NCBI GenBank assembly: GCA_030998225.1
Contig: JAPYXD010000459.1
Span: 3,100,001 to 3,164,000 of the forward strand
Source: Diplolepis rosae
Lineage: Eukaryota > Arthropoda > Insecta > Hymenoptera > Diplolepididae
Reading direction: 5' to 3'
DNA: 64,000 nt
The translations under genes were made by a program, and so were the position numbers. The notes beneath the pieces are model-generated. The model worked only from the letters and a program-made list of their open reading frames with translations. It made no database searches and was not told the origin of the DNA. This document shows, piece by piece, positions 33,791-45,479 of this stretch (its first letter is position 1; the number at the start of each line of letters is the position of its first letter).

Positions 33791-34330
33791 TCTACATTAA
33801 AATAAGTTTTGACTGTGTATAACCCTTGGTGTTGGAACCTGACCTATCATGGAGAATTCTCTCCATACACGTCAAACTCTGAACACTAGTCTTCCTAAAT
33901 ACGACTTCTTCCCAAATCTGTTTTCTTCTAGCCATGTGGCAGAGTGGTCGACTTACATCCGTCTATCATCTCTGCGGCTTCTGAGAAATTAAATAAAAAA
34001 TTTTCCGTACCAATTGCAATGTTCTGATTGTTTTAACTTCAGTGTCCTTTACTTCTGGTGCTCGTGCGTATGTGTGGTTGCTGTGTGTGCTTTACCAAGG
34101 ATCCACCTTATATTCTCCATCGTGTTGTTTCTTTCTCTTTTAAAATAATTGTGTTTATATATGTGCCCTTGAGGGAGTTCGTTCCGCGGTCTCATTTTTC
34201 ACGGTTCCTGTGGGAGAGGATTTTTTGTTGGAACAGTTTTTGGAACGGCCGAAACGTTTGCCTTCCTGATGTTTATGTCCTCTACGACATAAATAATTAG
34301 AAACTAAACTGACCCCAAGCCAAAATAAAT
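33791..34330 (+). repeat. Second Penelope-like terminal fragment with partial hammerhead-like box
   Basis: From 34247 it reads GGCCGAAACGTTTGCC and then the complement of 29088-29157. Upstream, 33840-34246 is unrelated to the other copies and has no CUGAAGA box, so the motif is incomplete here. An A-box-like GGCAGAGTGG at about 33958 has no matching B-box. Confidence 0.5.
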
Positions 34331-34390
34331 ATTACAGATTTATAACTGTGGATCAATAAAACAAAAAACATGTACAGAAACATGTCACGA

Positions 34391-34677
34391 TATAATGTGA
34401 AATGTTTGAGGACATGTCTGCTATTATATTGACCCAAAATTCACAAAATTTTTATTTATTTGGTTATTTTGGCAAAGGGTCTGATTCTTTTTATTTTCAC
34501 ACTTGAAAATGCCCAATGGCAGATATATATTTAAAAAACGCAAAAAGGAAGGCAAACGTTTCGGACACGTGTGGGGGCCATCTTCAGTGCCGTACATTAA
34601 AAGATTGATTTAAAATTCTGTGAATTTTTGGTCAATATAATAGCAGACATGTTCTCAAACATGTCACATTATATAGT
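34391..34677. repeat. Inverted repeat of about 60 bp arms carrying hammerhead-like copy 5
   Basis: The left arm, near tctgctattatattgaccc (34427), and the right arm, near ggtcaatataatagcaga (34640), are complementary. The same arm sequence begins the left part of the 30.95-32.6 kb repeats. Confidence 0.65.
34551..34591 (-). ncRNA. Hammerhead-ribozyme-like core motif, copy 5
   Basis: The minus strand reads CUGAAGA, UGGCCCCCACACGUGUCC, GAAACG. The 18-base spacing and both boxes are kept although the stem II hairpin differs (ACAC/GUGU in place of CCA/UGG). This argues for constraint on structure as well as sequence. Confidence 0.4.
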
Positions 34678-34689
34678 AAAAAAATAATA

Positions 34690-35570
34690 AAAAATACTTT
34701 TAGTGTAAACGCGGATTTTTTCATACTTCTAAGTATTTTTAGAACTAATGAAGTTTAAACATCTAAGAATAAAACTAAAATTTAGAACTTATAAAAACCT
34801 TCGATCTTTTTTCATTACTTAACGTGCTCAAATAATTCAAAATTAAAGAATTTGAAATCTTTCTGTGGACAAAAGATGCTTTTGACTGCGCTGGGACTAA
34901 TTAATGTGTACTCAAATAATATTGAGTAAATTAAAATATATAGATACAATAATAATTTATATTTATGTAAAGCCGTGCATGCAAATCCAATCTAAAATGG
35001 ATTGTCCATAAAGTCAATATACCAAAAATTTTTCCTTAAAAAATACACGCTTTCTTCCACTCGTAAAGATCACCACAACCGTCTCGAATTTCTTAACTAG
35101 GTATAGGACAATTGTCTTCTTCAAGGAGGAAAGGAACCTGTTAAGATAGCCTTATAAAAAAAAATTTCAGTCAGCAAAGCCACATGACCCGAACGGTTTT
35201 TAAAACAGTTAAACTCGATCGTTGAGAGACTCCGGTAACAAAATCCCCAAGAAAAATTCACAAAATTGATAAGTGTTCGGATTGTCATGATTAATCAATT
35301 TCACATTAAAAAAAAAAAATTCCGGCAGGTTCGTTTTGCAAAATTCTAAGTTTTGTTCGTTCTATAAGATTGTCTATATAATGTGAATTCTACATATTTT
35401 TTCAATATGTGTTGTGCATACCGGACTGCTTCATTTTGATTTGCAAGCAATGAGATAAGTTTTAGATTTTTATGCTTTTCCTTATTTTAATAATCTCCTG
35501 AATTTTAATATTTTAATGAAATTTTGAATTAATCTTTTGATTTAGTAATTTAATTTAATGCCAAAATAAC
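34690..35570. repeat. Diverged copy of the palindrome arm
   Basis: This sequence follows the order of 32.7-33.6 kb, with shared blocks such as ccactcgtaaagatcacca, gagagactccggtaaca and gcataccggactgcttcatt. Divergence is much higher than among the arms at 31-33.8 kb, so it is an older insertion. Confidence 0.65.
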
Positions 35571-35850
35571 CAAATGAATAAAAATTTACTTTTTAAACTT
35601 TTATAGAGTAAAATACTTTGAATACAATTTTTTAAAGTACGAAACATCTTATAGACAGTGGCAATTTCAATAGATGAATGTAAATGAAATATTTGCTGAT
35701 TTAAGAAAATATATAAATTATATATGAATTTACACCTCAAAATTTACTTGGTATGAAGCTAAGTCGACAAACCTTTACTAAAGAGTAAAATACATTGAAT
35801 AAGATTTTTTGGAATTTAACATCTTTTACATGACGATTTGTATAAGGCGT
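35571..35850. other. AT-rich stretch with weak repeats
   Basis: Short blocks (gagtaaaatac, catcttttacatgac) resemble 28870-28940, suggesting a shared old repeat. No gene is seen. Confidence 0.4.
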
Positions 35851-37833
35851 GTTCCATGGCAAATCGGACAGGTTCAGGACTCCATGTTTCCGATTTCCTT
35901 GAAATTTTAAGGATTGATAAACTATCATAAATAACGAAGAAACCCAAAATTTGAGATTATTTCATGCATTATTTAAAAAGTTATAGGATAAACGAAAAAA
36001 AAAAATTTTTGTTCTTTTTTAATTATTTAAAGACTGAAACTAGGAAAAATTCTGAAAAAAATTACACAAACGTATCATTAGATGACCGATGTAGCAGTAT
36101 TTTTTGGGAAAATTTTTACTCCAAATTTAATGATAAAAAAAATGTTTTTTTCAAACAAATTGATTTTTTGAAAAAACGCCATCTTTGAAAAATCTGAAAA
36201 AATTCATAGCGATAGCCGCAAGTATTACACAAATTTTAGGTATATGATTAAGGTGCGCACTCAAAAATTGTGCGAAATATGAATTTCTTTGTAAAGTGAT
36301 GCGCGTGGAATCACGATCTTTGATCGACGGTGTCGTGCGCAAGTTCCATTAATGTTCTATTACTATCTGCTTTTTCGAGAACATTACTATCAAAAAGTGA
36401 TGGGAAGTGATTATTAATTGTTTAATTATCGCTTCATACTCATAACATATGAATAATGTAATGAGTTTTATGATTATACATAAATTATCAAAAAAATAAT
36501 TTTGTTTATTATCATGAAAATAAATTTGTTCGTAAAAAATCCACGAACAAATTTTTTATGTCAGAAAGTATGAAGAGTGATTTTTTGAATTGTACGTTGA
36601 TGAGAATGTGATAAATCGCAAGGACTCTGATTTTTCGTCTATATTATTGTCTTCGAGAGATTTTTGGATCCGGATGGTACCTGGAGGCCGTGAGAAGGAA
36701 GATTTTGCGAGTCATTCACTGATTTCTGGTAATTTTAACAATTAAGAAAGAAAACACAAATGCTAGGAGGAACAAATCTTATTATTTTCTATCCTTCTTC
36801 TAGAACTTCATCGTTTACAACTCTAATCCTGTATGTGTTGCAAAGGGGAGCATTTTTTTTGACATCTTTGAATTTATTGACAAAATGCTCTGGGAATGCC
36901 CTTAAACTGCTTTCATTTGAATCTGCCAGTATAATCTATTAAGAGGGAAATAATTTTTAAGCTGAGGCTTGATAAATTATTTATAGATCAACACGTGATG
37001 ATTTCACTATATTTCTATATTTATATGGAGAGTGAAAAATCACGTAATATTCACTTACGGTTTTTGTTTTTGTATGGATTACAACAATGTTTCCTTTTTT
37101 GTCGAATCATGTCAACTGCTCTTTAAAAATAAACTCTCGTGGATTTTTTACCAACTAATTTATTTTCATGATAATAAACAAAATTATTTTTTTGATAATT
37201 TATGTATAATCATAAAACTCATTACATTATTCATATGTTATGAGTATGAAGCGATAATAAAACAATTAATAATCACTTCCCATCACTTTTTGATAGTAAT
37301 GTTCTCGAAAAAGCAGATAGTAATAGAACATTAATGGAACTTGCGCCCGACACCGTCGATCAAAGATCGTGATTCCACGCGCATCACTTTACAAAAAAAT
37401 TCATATTTCGCACAATTTTTGAGTCCGCACTTTAATTATATACCTAAAATTTGCGTAATACTTGGGGCTATTACTATGAATTTTTTCAGATTTTTTAAAG
37501 ATGGCGTTTTTTCAAAAAATCAATTTGTTTAAAAAAACATTTTTTTTATTATTAAATTTGGAGTAAAATTTTTTCCAAAAAATACTACTACATCGGCCAT
37601 CTAATGATACGTTTGTGTAATTTTTTTCAGAATTTTTCCTAATTTCAGTTTTTAAATAATTGAAAAAAAACAAAAATATTTTTTTTGTTCGTTTATCCCA
37701 TAACTTTTTAAATAATGCATGAAATAATCTCAAATTTTGGATTTCTTCATTATTTATGTTAGTTTATCAATCCTTAAAATTTCAAGGAAATCGGAAACAT
37801 GGAGTCCTGAACCCGTCCGATTTGCCATGGAAC
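35851..37833. mobile_element. 2.0-kb palindromic element with about 690-bp arms
   Basis: The ends read gttccatggcaaatcggaca and its complement. The arms 35851-36545 and 37150-37833 are inverted copies with scattered changes, flanking a unique 600-bp centre. The arms carry a conserved block with caccgtcgatcaaagatcgt. The right end is followed by an (AT)n run (37839-37862). No transposase is recognised; the longest internal open frame (37032-37334, 100 codons) has no known motif. Confidence 0.7.
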
Positions 37834-37862
37834 ATACCATATATATATATATATATATATAA

Positions 37863-38435
37863 ACTACCATCGGAAATTACAGGTTGACCCGGAGTTTTAA
37901 CTTTCGTTAGTATCTTATTTTATAGAAAGATATTACAAAAGAAATTTTAATTTAGATCTCTCTGAAGGAAATTAATAAGTATGTAAACAATTAACATTTT
38001 AAAAGGTTTTTTTAGTATGTCTTCATAGTGATTTATTAACCTAATCAAAATATTTTTAGAAATTCTTTTCTGATGGATTCTATATCCTGGGGTACAACAT
38101 GTTACAAAAAGTCGTGTTATTTTAAAAATGTGTAGCCCCATACCAATTAAATCTTAAAGTGTGTTGTTCGATGCAAAATAAGATATAATATATTATACTT
38201 TTGAATAATCAAACCTTTTATTTATACTTATTTATTGAAATTTTTATTTAAAACATTTTATGTATTTTAAAAGTTTTTTCAAAATGTTTTATTCTAAACC
38301 CTTTATACTCAAACATTCAGAATTACTTTGAATTGAAAACATTGAATAATTTAAAAATATTATACATATTAATACGTTCATCGTTATATACTTAAATTTA
38401 AAGAATTTGAAAATCTTTCTGTGGAAAAAAAGAAG
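37863..38435. repeat. Fragments of dispersed repeats
   Basis: 38005-38100 is the reverse complement of 45405-45480 and also resembles 59050-59130. The rest is AT-rich. No gene is seen. Confidence 0.5.
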
Positions 38436-38485
38436 CATTCGATTGCACCGGGATTCGAGCCCGGGTATTTCATTGCCGGTCGACT
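38436..38485 (-). repeat. tRNA-like (SINE-related) block
   Basis: The minus strand contains CCCGGGCTCGAATCCCGG, a good T-arm with B-box, preceded by an anticodon-arm-like CGACCGGCAATGAAATA. The same block recurs at 52643-52690 (plus) and 57046-57097 (minus), each next to the same ctttctgtggaaaa sequence. It is a tRNA-derived repeat; no functional tRNA fold was confirmed. Confidence 0.45.
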
Positions 38486-38779
38486 GCATATACTGTCGTG
38501 TTAAAATATTACATATTTTGAAAAAAAATTTCAAGTATTTTACTTCGTGGTAATGATTTGTCGAATTTACTACACACCAAATAAATCTCAAAGTGCAAGA
38601 TCGTATGCGAATTCAAACATAATTTATGCTTTTTTGTAATATTTGAGGGGGTCTTCTGGTTCGCCGTCTGATTTTTACACGCATTTTCAAGAATTTATTG
38701 CAAGCAAACCACAAAAGATAATGACATAAATTTTTTTCTATTGAATAAAGCATTTCAATGCCTTTGCCTGTTCTGGTGG

Positions 38780-38933
38780 TCTGAAACAAAAAACACAAAT
38801 ACAATTTCATTTGTTATTTCATTGACTATCGTTGTCTGCTCAATTAGCTCAGAAGTCGTTTTTAAACAATTGAGCAGACAACGATAGTCAATGAAATAAC
38901 AAATAAAGTTGTAATTGTGTTTTTTGTTTCAGA
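38780..38933. repeat. Long near-perfect hairpin, about 65-bp arms
   Basis: The arms at 38780-38844 and 38868-38933 are complementary except for a few positions; the inner 45 bp (for example gactatcgttgtctgctcaa) are perfect. The loop is about 22 nt. A transcript would form a long dsRNA stem of the kind processed into small RNAs. It may equally be a MITE. Confidence 0.75.
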
Positions 38934-38941
38934 CTCGTTCT

Positions 38942-39770
38942 TACACGGAAAAAATTTGTCGCTTAAAATTTAACAGACTATTCGAAGAGTCGTGGACAGA
39001 AAGTAAAATCGGAGAAATTCTTGTAAGGTTTCAATGACTTTTAGGAAATAGTAGAAAAAAGTCGAATAACTTTTAAAAAACAAGGTTGAAGAAAAAAAGT
39101 CGCGTATTTATTATTATAAAAGTATTTCAAACACTAACTGATCTTTTCTAAGAAGTAATGAAAAGTTTCATAATCTTTGGATTCATTTGTCATAGATTCT
39201 AAAAGACCATCGAATAATTTGAAATGAAAGTAATTCAAACAAATAGTTTTGTAGATTGTATTCTAAAGTCCATCAGATTTTATATGCCGTCTTCTAAAAT
39301 TTTCTCGACAGTCGCAAAAAGCGATGCGCAGAAACGTAATTCGTAGCATCGCGCAGCAGACAATGCGGCTCGGCTTTTTTTTTGTAATAATTTTGGTTAG
39401 ATTATATTACATTAATAATATTTCCCTTTTTACACTGTTCATCAACAATTTCTTCGGCTGTCACTTAGACTTTCGATGCCTGGTTTAGAGAAAATAAAAC
39501 CCACGGTGTTTTAAATTTTCCGTGACTGTCTCTTAAACTTTCGAATTTACGTTTTACACTTTCAGCGATTATCAAGAATACTTTATATTGTTCACTTTTG
39601 AATTTTAGAATTGAAATTTCTAAATTTTTCTCAACTTTTGTACATATTTCAGATGATTATCTATCATATTCTTCAATAAGGAGGTTCATAATATTTAGTC
39701 GACTTTCTGACCTATCCACGAGTATTACACAAAGTCGATGACTTTTTAAGCGACAAATTTTTTCCGTGTA
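38942..39770. mobile_element. 829-bp element with 27-bp perfect terminal inverted repeats
   Basis: The left end begins TACACGGAAAAAATTTGTCG and the right end is its exact complement, over 27 bp in total. No transposase is present. An obvious target duplication was not found. The end matches the hairpin MITE at 27286. Confidence 0.75.
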
Positions 39771-40546
39771 TATTCTTCGCATAAATTTAAGTTTATTCCT
39801 TGTAATTTGATACGGAAGCTCAAGTCAATTTTATAATATTGTCGATGTGAATTAAATTTTCTCAAAGTTACTGAATTTGTTTTTGATTTCAAATGAAAAA
39901 TAAAATTCAATTTACTCAAGGCTCTATCAGCCTCAAAGAACACATTTCATCAATACACTCGCGATTCGCGCTCGATTTTCTGTATACATTTTTGTAACTT
40001 TCTAATAATTTACATGATTAAAAAAATCTATTTTCTTCCAAATATTTCAAAAAGGGAAAAAAATTCGTAGACTGTTTTTAAGCAAACGATTTATTATTTT
40101 AACGCTTATTTTGTATATTTCACATATTTTGGTAGAAAAATTTAATTCTTGATTTTCAATAGTGTTTTTTTAAAACCAAAAAATACATCTTGTCAAAGAA
40201 TGTCCTACTGAGAATTTGTAGACCTCATTTAGGCAAATAATTTTCCATCTCAACGTTTTTCGTATGTCACATATTTTGTTCAAGTAATGGAATTTTTGAA
40301 TTTGTAATATACGTTTTATCAGAAACTATTATAGACGAAATTTCTAGATCTTATTAAAACGAACAATTTTGCATTATTACGTTTTTTTCGTATTTCACAC
40401 ATTATTGTTAAAAAATTGAATATTGGATTTTCGATAGTATTTTCTCAAATTAAAAAAAAAATATACATCTCATGAAACAAAGTTGCGATTCAGACTTGTA
40501 GATCTTTATGTAGTGAACAATTTTGTTTGATAACAGTTTTTCTCTA
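39771..40546. repeat. Repeated module B, left part
   Basis: This stretch is a diverged direct copy of 45620-46410 (shared blocks cttcgcat, ggctctat, ctcgcgattcgcgctcg versus ctcgcgcttcgcgctcg). It is interrupted at 40547 by the Tigger-type element and resumes at 44565. Confidence 0.65.
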
Positions 40547-40975
40547 AGGTAAAGTACCCAATACCTGGACAGTTTTGAGAGCGCAAATCACGTAATCTTT
40601 ATTTTTCATTAAAGATTTGGTAATTTCGAACAAATTTTGTTTTTAAAGTTGAATTTTGATATTCTGAAATTGATGTAAAAAAACAATTAATTTTATTATA
40701 ATAAATATTAATATTATTATTTTATTATTATAAGTCTGAAAAGATATTTTTAAAAAAAGGATCGCAAGCCGCAGTACTTGTACAGGCTTTTCGGGTTGAC
40801 CGTAGTACACGGACACAGCGGGAGCAGTACTTGGACAAATGTGAATCATTTCTACATAAATCAACGAATTAAATGTTTATTATATATCATCATAAATGTT
40901 ATAATAATCTAACAAATAATACTTTATTTGCAATAAATACAGTATATTACAGTTTCATATACTGATAATTGCATT

Positions 40976-41455
40976 TTAGATTTTTTCTTCTTTTATTTCA
41001 ATTTTTGATTGCAACGCTTGTATTTCGTGATGTATCAATAATCGATCAATCTTTTCCAGATCAGCAATAAGTTTTTTTTGCTTTTTTTGCAAGACACATT
41101 TATTTTCTTTTGAGCTTTCAGCATTTATCGATTTTTTTATCTCCCTTATATGTGAATTAAGTTCCTTCTTCTGTTTTAGCAATTCTTTTTTAATTTCTCG
41201 TAATGTTTTCTTCATACTCTGCTCTTTCTCTTTCATTACTCTTATTCTCTCCTTTTCCTTTTTGTTTAATAAAACTTGCTGTTCTTTTAATTTCTTTTCA
41301 TTTTCTTTCTTTTGAAGAACATCAAGTAAGTCGTCAACAACGAAAACTGGTGGAACTCCTTGTTTCATCTTTTTGCCTTTCTTTGGAGTAAACTTGGGAA
41401 AAAAGAATGCATTTTTAAATTTCGGTGATATTTTTGTGTCTTGGTCGTTTTCATC
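40976..41455 (-). pseudogene. Coiled-coil C-terminal exon of the Tigger-type transposase
   Basis: The frame covers FFFPKFTPKKGKKMKQGVP, then VFVVDDLLDVLQ, then a Lys/Glu-rich coiled coil of about 100 residues ending in a stop at 40976. A splice acceptor (tgttctag) precedes it on the minus strand near 41455. Such lysine-rich coiled tails occur at the end of insect pogo/Tigger-like transposases; the assignment rests on position and style, not on a diagnostic motif. Confidence 0.5.
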
Positions 41456-41527
41456 TAGAACACATAATTCAGTTAAATAACAATTATTTTTACCATAAAT
41501 TATAATTAATAAAGATAATATTTACCG

Positions 41528-42507
41528 TTGGTAGTGGATTTATCACTAATATTTTTTTCTGAAGTTTCGACATTGCTTTCTTGTACATTTAATGTATTAA
41601 CAGCGTTGATTATCAGGATTTCTTGTAAATTTTCATTGGCAGCAGTTTTTTCTAAATTATTACTATTTTTATCTGCATTAGTCGCATTAGAATTATTTAC
41701 TTTAGAACTATTACTTGTAAATAAATCAAGGATTTCAGCTGTAAATAATAAACTATTATTGAATACATTAGATAAAACAATAAATGAAATATCCAATTTA
41801 ATTAAACATGTGTACATACCTTCAAAATAATTAACAAGTTTTAAACTATCTGTAGGGTTATTATTTACATGTAAATTGTTGTTTTTGCAAACTGATAATT
41901 TAAAATTATTTTGAGTGTTGTCATTTTCATGCGAAATGTCTTCGCTAACAGAAAATTGATAATAATAAATTAAATTGAATATATAACTTGATACATAATA
42001 TAACAATTCCATGATTAACAAATATCAATAATTAACCTTCAGGAGAATTTAATCTTTTTTCAAAGGAGTTGTCTGAAATTGAGATGTTAGTATCCAATAA
42101 TGAACCATCGTCAATATGTGGTATTTATACGATGAGAGTAGCTGTTCTTTTGTGTCCATATTCATCCCAAAATTCTATTTGATTACTTGTCGAAGTTGGT
42201 TCTGCTTCAATATTGTTAATGTTAGTTGTAGAACAATTTTTTTCAATGCTGATGCTGCTGTTTATATTGTCCAAAGTTTCTCCTTCGAGGAATTCCATTC
42301 TGTTTTGGCCATCTATATGTAGGTTTTGCTGACCCATTGACAAGGAAATCTTATTTTCTTCCGGTATTTCAATACTGATGATTCTACATTTATTACTTTC
42401 ATATAATAAATTACTAGTAGTACTAAAACTAGTAGATAAACTATCTTCTGTGCTGCTAGTTGATGTAGTGTTCTGTATACCAGTTTCTCTGCTAACAGTT
42501 TCTATAT
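41528..42507 (-). pseudogene. Ser/Asn-rich middle exons of the Tigger-type transposase gene
   Basis: Three open segments have plausible splice borders on the minus strand. 42121-42507 is preceded by acceptor tgtaatatag. 41821-41943 is bounded by acceptor tctgttag and donor GTATGT. 41528-41741 is bounded by acceptor atttacag and donor GTAAATATT. They encode polar Asn/Ser/Thr-rich sequence with no catalytic motif. The exon chain is inference. Confidence 0.4.
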
Positions 42508-42586
42508 TACATACAATACAATTTGAAATTAATTTCAGATTGATTAAGAATGTACACCAATATCATTTTCATATACGTATCACCAT

Positions 42587-43040
42587 TTAAAAATTACCAC
42601 AGAGAGTTTTCAGCTTTATCCAAGACTCGAAAAGTCCTTTTTGTTCAACATCACCACTCCAAAACTGCGACTGTTCATCTTTTTTAAAAGCTTCCAAAAC
42701 AGTAGAAGATAGAATTCTTGTTTCGAATAATCTTAGAAGTTGTAAGTTAGCGTCCTCACTGTTATAATCGCTTTTATTATTTTGACTGCCATTAGAAGTT
42801 GAATCATCAGTTTTTTTTCTGTTTTTATTTAAAATATTATAGTTGATGGCATTTGGATTGGAAGGATATAATCCACATGCCTTGAATCCATTTTTTATGT
42901 TATCTGTCAAATCAATTGAATCTAAAGACATTTTTAATACTGGAGCGAACATAGATTTTTTAACGTCTACAATGTTGTTGTCTATCCTCCACTGTCTAAG
43001 AACCTTTTTATAAGCTTTTTTTAGGGGGCAGTGATCCCAG
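42587..43040 (-). pseudogene. C-terminal DDE-region exon of the Tigger-type transposase
   Basis: The protein reads KKAYKKVLRQWRI, then DLTDNIKNGFKACGLYPSNP. The IxxGFxxCGLYP pattern is the usual end of the DDE domain in pogo/Tigger/jerky-type transposases. A donor GTAATT follows at about 42599. The part of the DDE domain that should precede it is absent: sequence at 43100-43300 does not encode it. Confidence 0.65.
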
Positions 43041-43306
43041 AATGCGTAACATTTTTGCTTCCACCATGGATCCCACTAGCACATGGTTTCTTCCTCGCTC
43101 CACTGCCAGAAGTTGTAATATCCCGAATTGTGTGCATTGGCACGTATTCTATTTTATGTGACTCCGGTGCATATACGAGTTTTTAAGCGTACACTTGAAT
43201 CTAATCTAGTATTGTAGTTGTTTGCGGCGCTAGTCATTATACTTGATATGCCACGACTAGTCCCGGCCATTTTGATTTTATCGATCTTGTGTAGTAGTAA
43301 TGGATT

Positions 43307-43813
43307 TTAGTAGACGCATGCGCAGTTCAAATGTACAAGGCTTTGCCAGTAAGATGCTAACGCTGTACGAAGAAGAAGAAGAATAAGAAGAAGGATTGAG
43401 CTTCGTGTCATGGCTATGGGGGCATGCGCAGTCCAATTTTTACATTTCACTCCTTTGTAACGCAATGTACTACATTGCGCTACTGTAGCGAAAAAACGAG
43501 TTTGTGCGCCGGTGGCACATAAAATCCATTTCACAACTTCATCCTCTTCATTTTCAGTTAATACTGTTGGTGGACCTTTTTTGCATTCCAAGAGATAGTG
43601 ATTTTGCAGTTTTATGTGCAATGTGCTTTTCGGTACTCCGAAACGATTAGCAATTTCTCTTATAGATCCTCCTTTCCCTACTGCATCAAGAGCCTTTTTT
43701 CATGATTCAAGGCTGTAATTCTTTTCAGATCTTTTCATTTTTCGTGATTTAGCTGTCTGAGTTTTCCTTACTTTCTGCTTTTTATCTTCGACATCTTTCT
43801 TCTTTTTTGCCAT
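43307..43813 (-). pseudogene. N-terminal HTH (pipsqueak-type) region of the Tigger-type transposase
   Basis: From an ATG at 43813 the frame gives a Lys-rich start (MAKKKKDVEDKKQK), an in-frame stop at about 43700, and then GKGGSIREIANRFGVPKSTL, the recognition-helix signature of HTH_psq/CENP-B N-terminal domains, followed by PPTVLTENEEDEVVKWIL. The in-frame stop and the missing DDE core make it a pseudogene. Confidence 0.75.
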
Positions 43814-44566
43814 TTTTAATTTAACAATATACTCTTATTAATCTATAGATCCTAGGAGGTAAATTACTTATTTTTAGAAATCATACTAATCTTCTTTATT
43901 GAAAAATATCTTTTATTAAAAAATAAATCTTTATTAGTTAATTATAAATAGTTATACTTACTTAAGCAATAAGGTTATGTTTTCAGATTATAATGTCGAC
44001 CTTTACGTTGAATGTAGTTAATACAATTAAATCTTTTTTCATAACGTTTTGGTTATGAAAAAAAACAAGCTGAGTAATACTCTCAATTTTCTATGTGGAT
44101 AGGCACTTCAACTTCTTCTCACTTATTATGCATAAATAAACCGATAGATTCATTTAATTTTGCACGTGGCCAGGTATTGCTCCTGTCTCGAGCGCGAAGG
44201 ATCTAAGCCGGGACAAGCAGCGATCGCTGTCCTAGTACTGGGTATCATATTGAAATGTGGGACATAAAGTTGGACAAGTAGTATTTACATAAATGATCAT
44301 TTTTATCGTCAAATTTCTTGCTGCTTTTATCTGGGAACCTGTATTTTTTTTATTTGAGTCACATTTTATGTAAACAATAAATAATATATTCTGGCTATAA
44401 ACCTATGAAATTTTAATTGATTCGTTTAACTAAAACCTTAAATATTATAAATTAGTAATTATTTTTATTGTTTGTATAGTTTTTTCATTACAAATTGGAT
44501 TTTTCCCTACTGTCCAGGTATAGGTCCTATTTTTCATTTTGTCCGGGTATTGGGTACTTTACCTTA

Positions 44567-45060
44567 TTTCGTAAAATTTAACTAAAAAAAGAAATTTAGA
44601 TATTGTCTTTTTTCAAGTTTTAACATAATGTGACTTTTTAAATTTTAGTTTAATCGGAGAATATTATAGGGATTATTAGTAGAGATTTATGAGAATTTTC
44701 AGAAACCAGTATTGAAATTTTGGATTTTTTCGTAAAGTCTTTTTCTAAAACACAAAAACTGCTCCTATTTTGACAATTTTTGTCGGATTTAGCTGGTTAA
44801 CGAACTTGTCCTTACCTTTTTGGCTCCGATAAAGTATGCCAAAGCTCAATTCAATCCGATAATTTTATTCTTTGGACAGTTATCGAGTATACGAGCTATA
44901 CTACTGATATAGACAGACAGACAGACACTTTCGTAAAAACCGTTTTTTCTGACTCAGGGAATCTAAAAACCTAAAGATTTGACGAAAATTCCAAAAATGA
45001 TTTTTCACATAAAACCAATACCTTCTCATATGATGAGAATCTAAAAAACGTCTTTTGATC
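44567..45060. repeat. Repeated module B, right part, with (GACA)n
   Basis: It continues module B beyond the Tigger insertion and includes atagacagacagacagacac near 44908. Copies are at 46400-46880 and, inverted, at 61870-62350; the blocks ggttaacgaacttgtcctta and ccaataccttctcat are shared by all three. Confidence 0.75.
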
Positions 45061-45479
45061 TTTCTTAATAATATTAATAACTTGAAAATTAATTAACATT
45101 CTGAAAAGTCTGTAGTCTCATTCCAAAGGTAAGTTTTCATAGTATTTTTCTAAGTAATTAAAATATTTTTAAAATTTTCCTGTTAGATTCTGCCCTAGAA
45201 TAAAACATGGTAATGAAAAATCGTCAAATTTCAAATGATGATTATACTACATTAATTTGAAGAATTTAAAAAATCCAAACTATCAATATTTTAATAAATA
45301 TTTCGAAATTTATTAAAATATGATATACATCGATTTTTAAAAACTTCTTGAAGAAGCTACATATTTTAAAAATTGCATGACTTTTTTGATATCTGTTCAA
45401 CCCCAAGATAGAATCCAGAAAAGGATTTCTAAAAATATTTTGATTAGGTTAACAAATCACTATGAAGACATACTAAAAA
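45061..45479. repeat. Fragments of dispersed repeats
   Basis: The sequence resembles 58980-59410 and the complement of 38005-38100. No gene is seen. Confidence 0.5.

Larger units (their letters stand above)
40547..44564 (-). mobile_element. pogo/Tigger-type DNA transposon, 4.0 kb, internally damaged
   Basis: The terminal inverted repeats begin AGGTAAAGTACCCAATACC and match over 25 bp with one difference. TA lies on both sides (40545-40546, 44565-44566), as for Tc1/mariner-pogo elements. A paralogous empty site is visible at 46400-46440. Minus-strand coding pieces include a pipsqueak-type HTH N-terminus and a Tigger-like C-terminus. Confidence 0.85.

Noticed and set aside
33950..33980. tRNA gene (A-box GGCAGAGTGGTCGA)
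   Set aside because: No B-box or cloverleaf at the required distance.
29158..34591. CRISPR-like array, from the recurring 41-bp motif
   Set aside because: Spacing is irregular, orientation is mixed, and the copies are embedded in larger homologous repeats of an animal genome.
43025..43050. hAT-type end (CAGTGATCCCAGA) inside the Tigger element
   Set aside because: The bases are the coding sequence for FWDHCPLKKAY of the transposase, and no matching second end exists.
44908..44930. (GACA)n as an independent microsatellite of interest
   Set aside because: It is a fixed part of module B found in all three copies.
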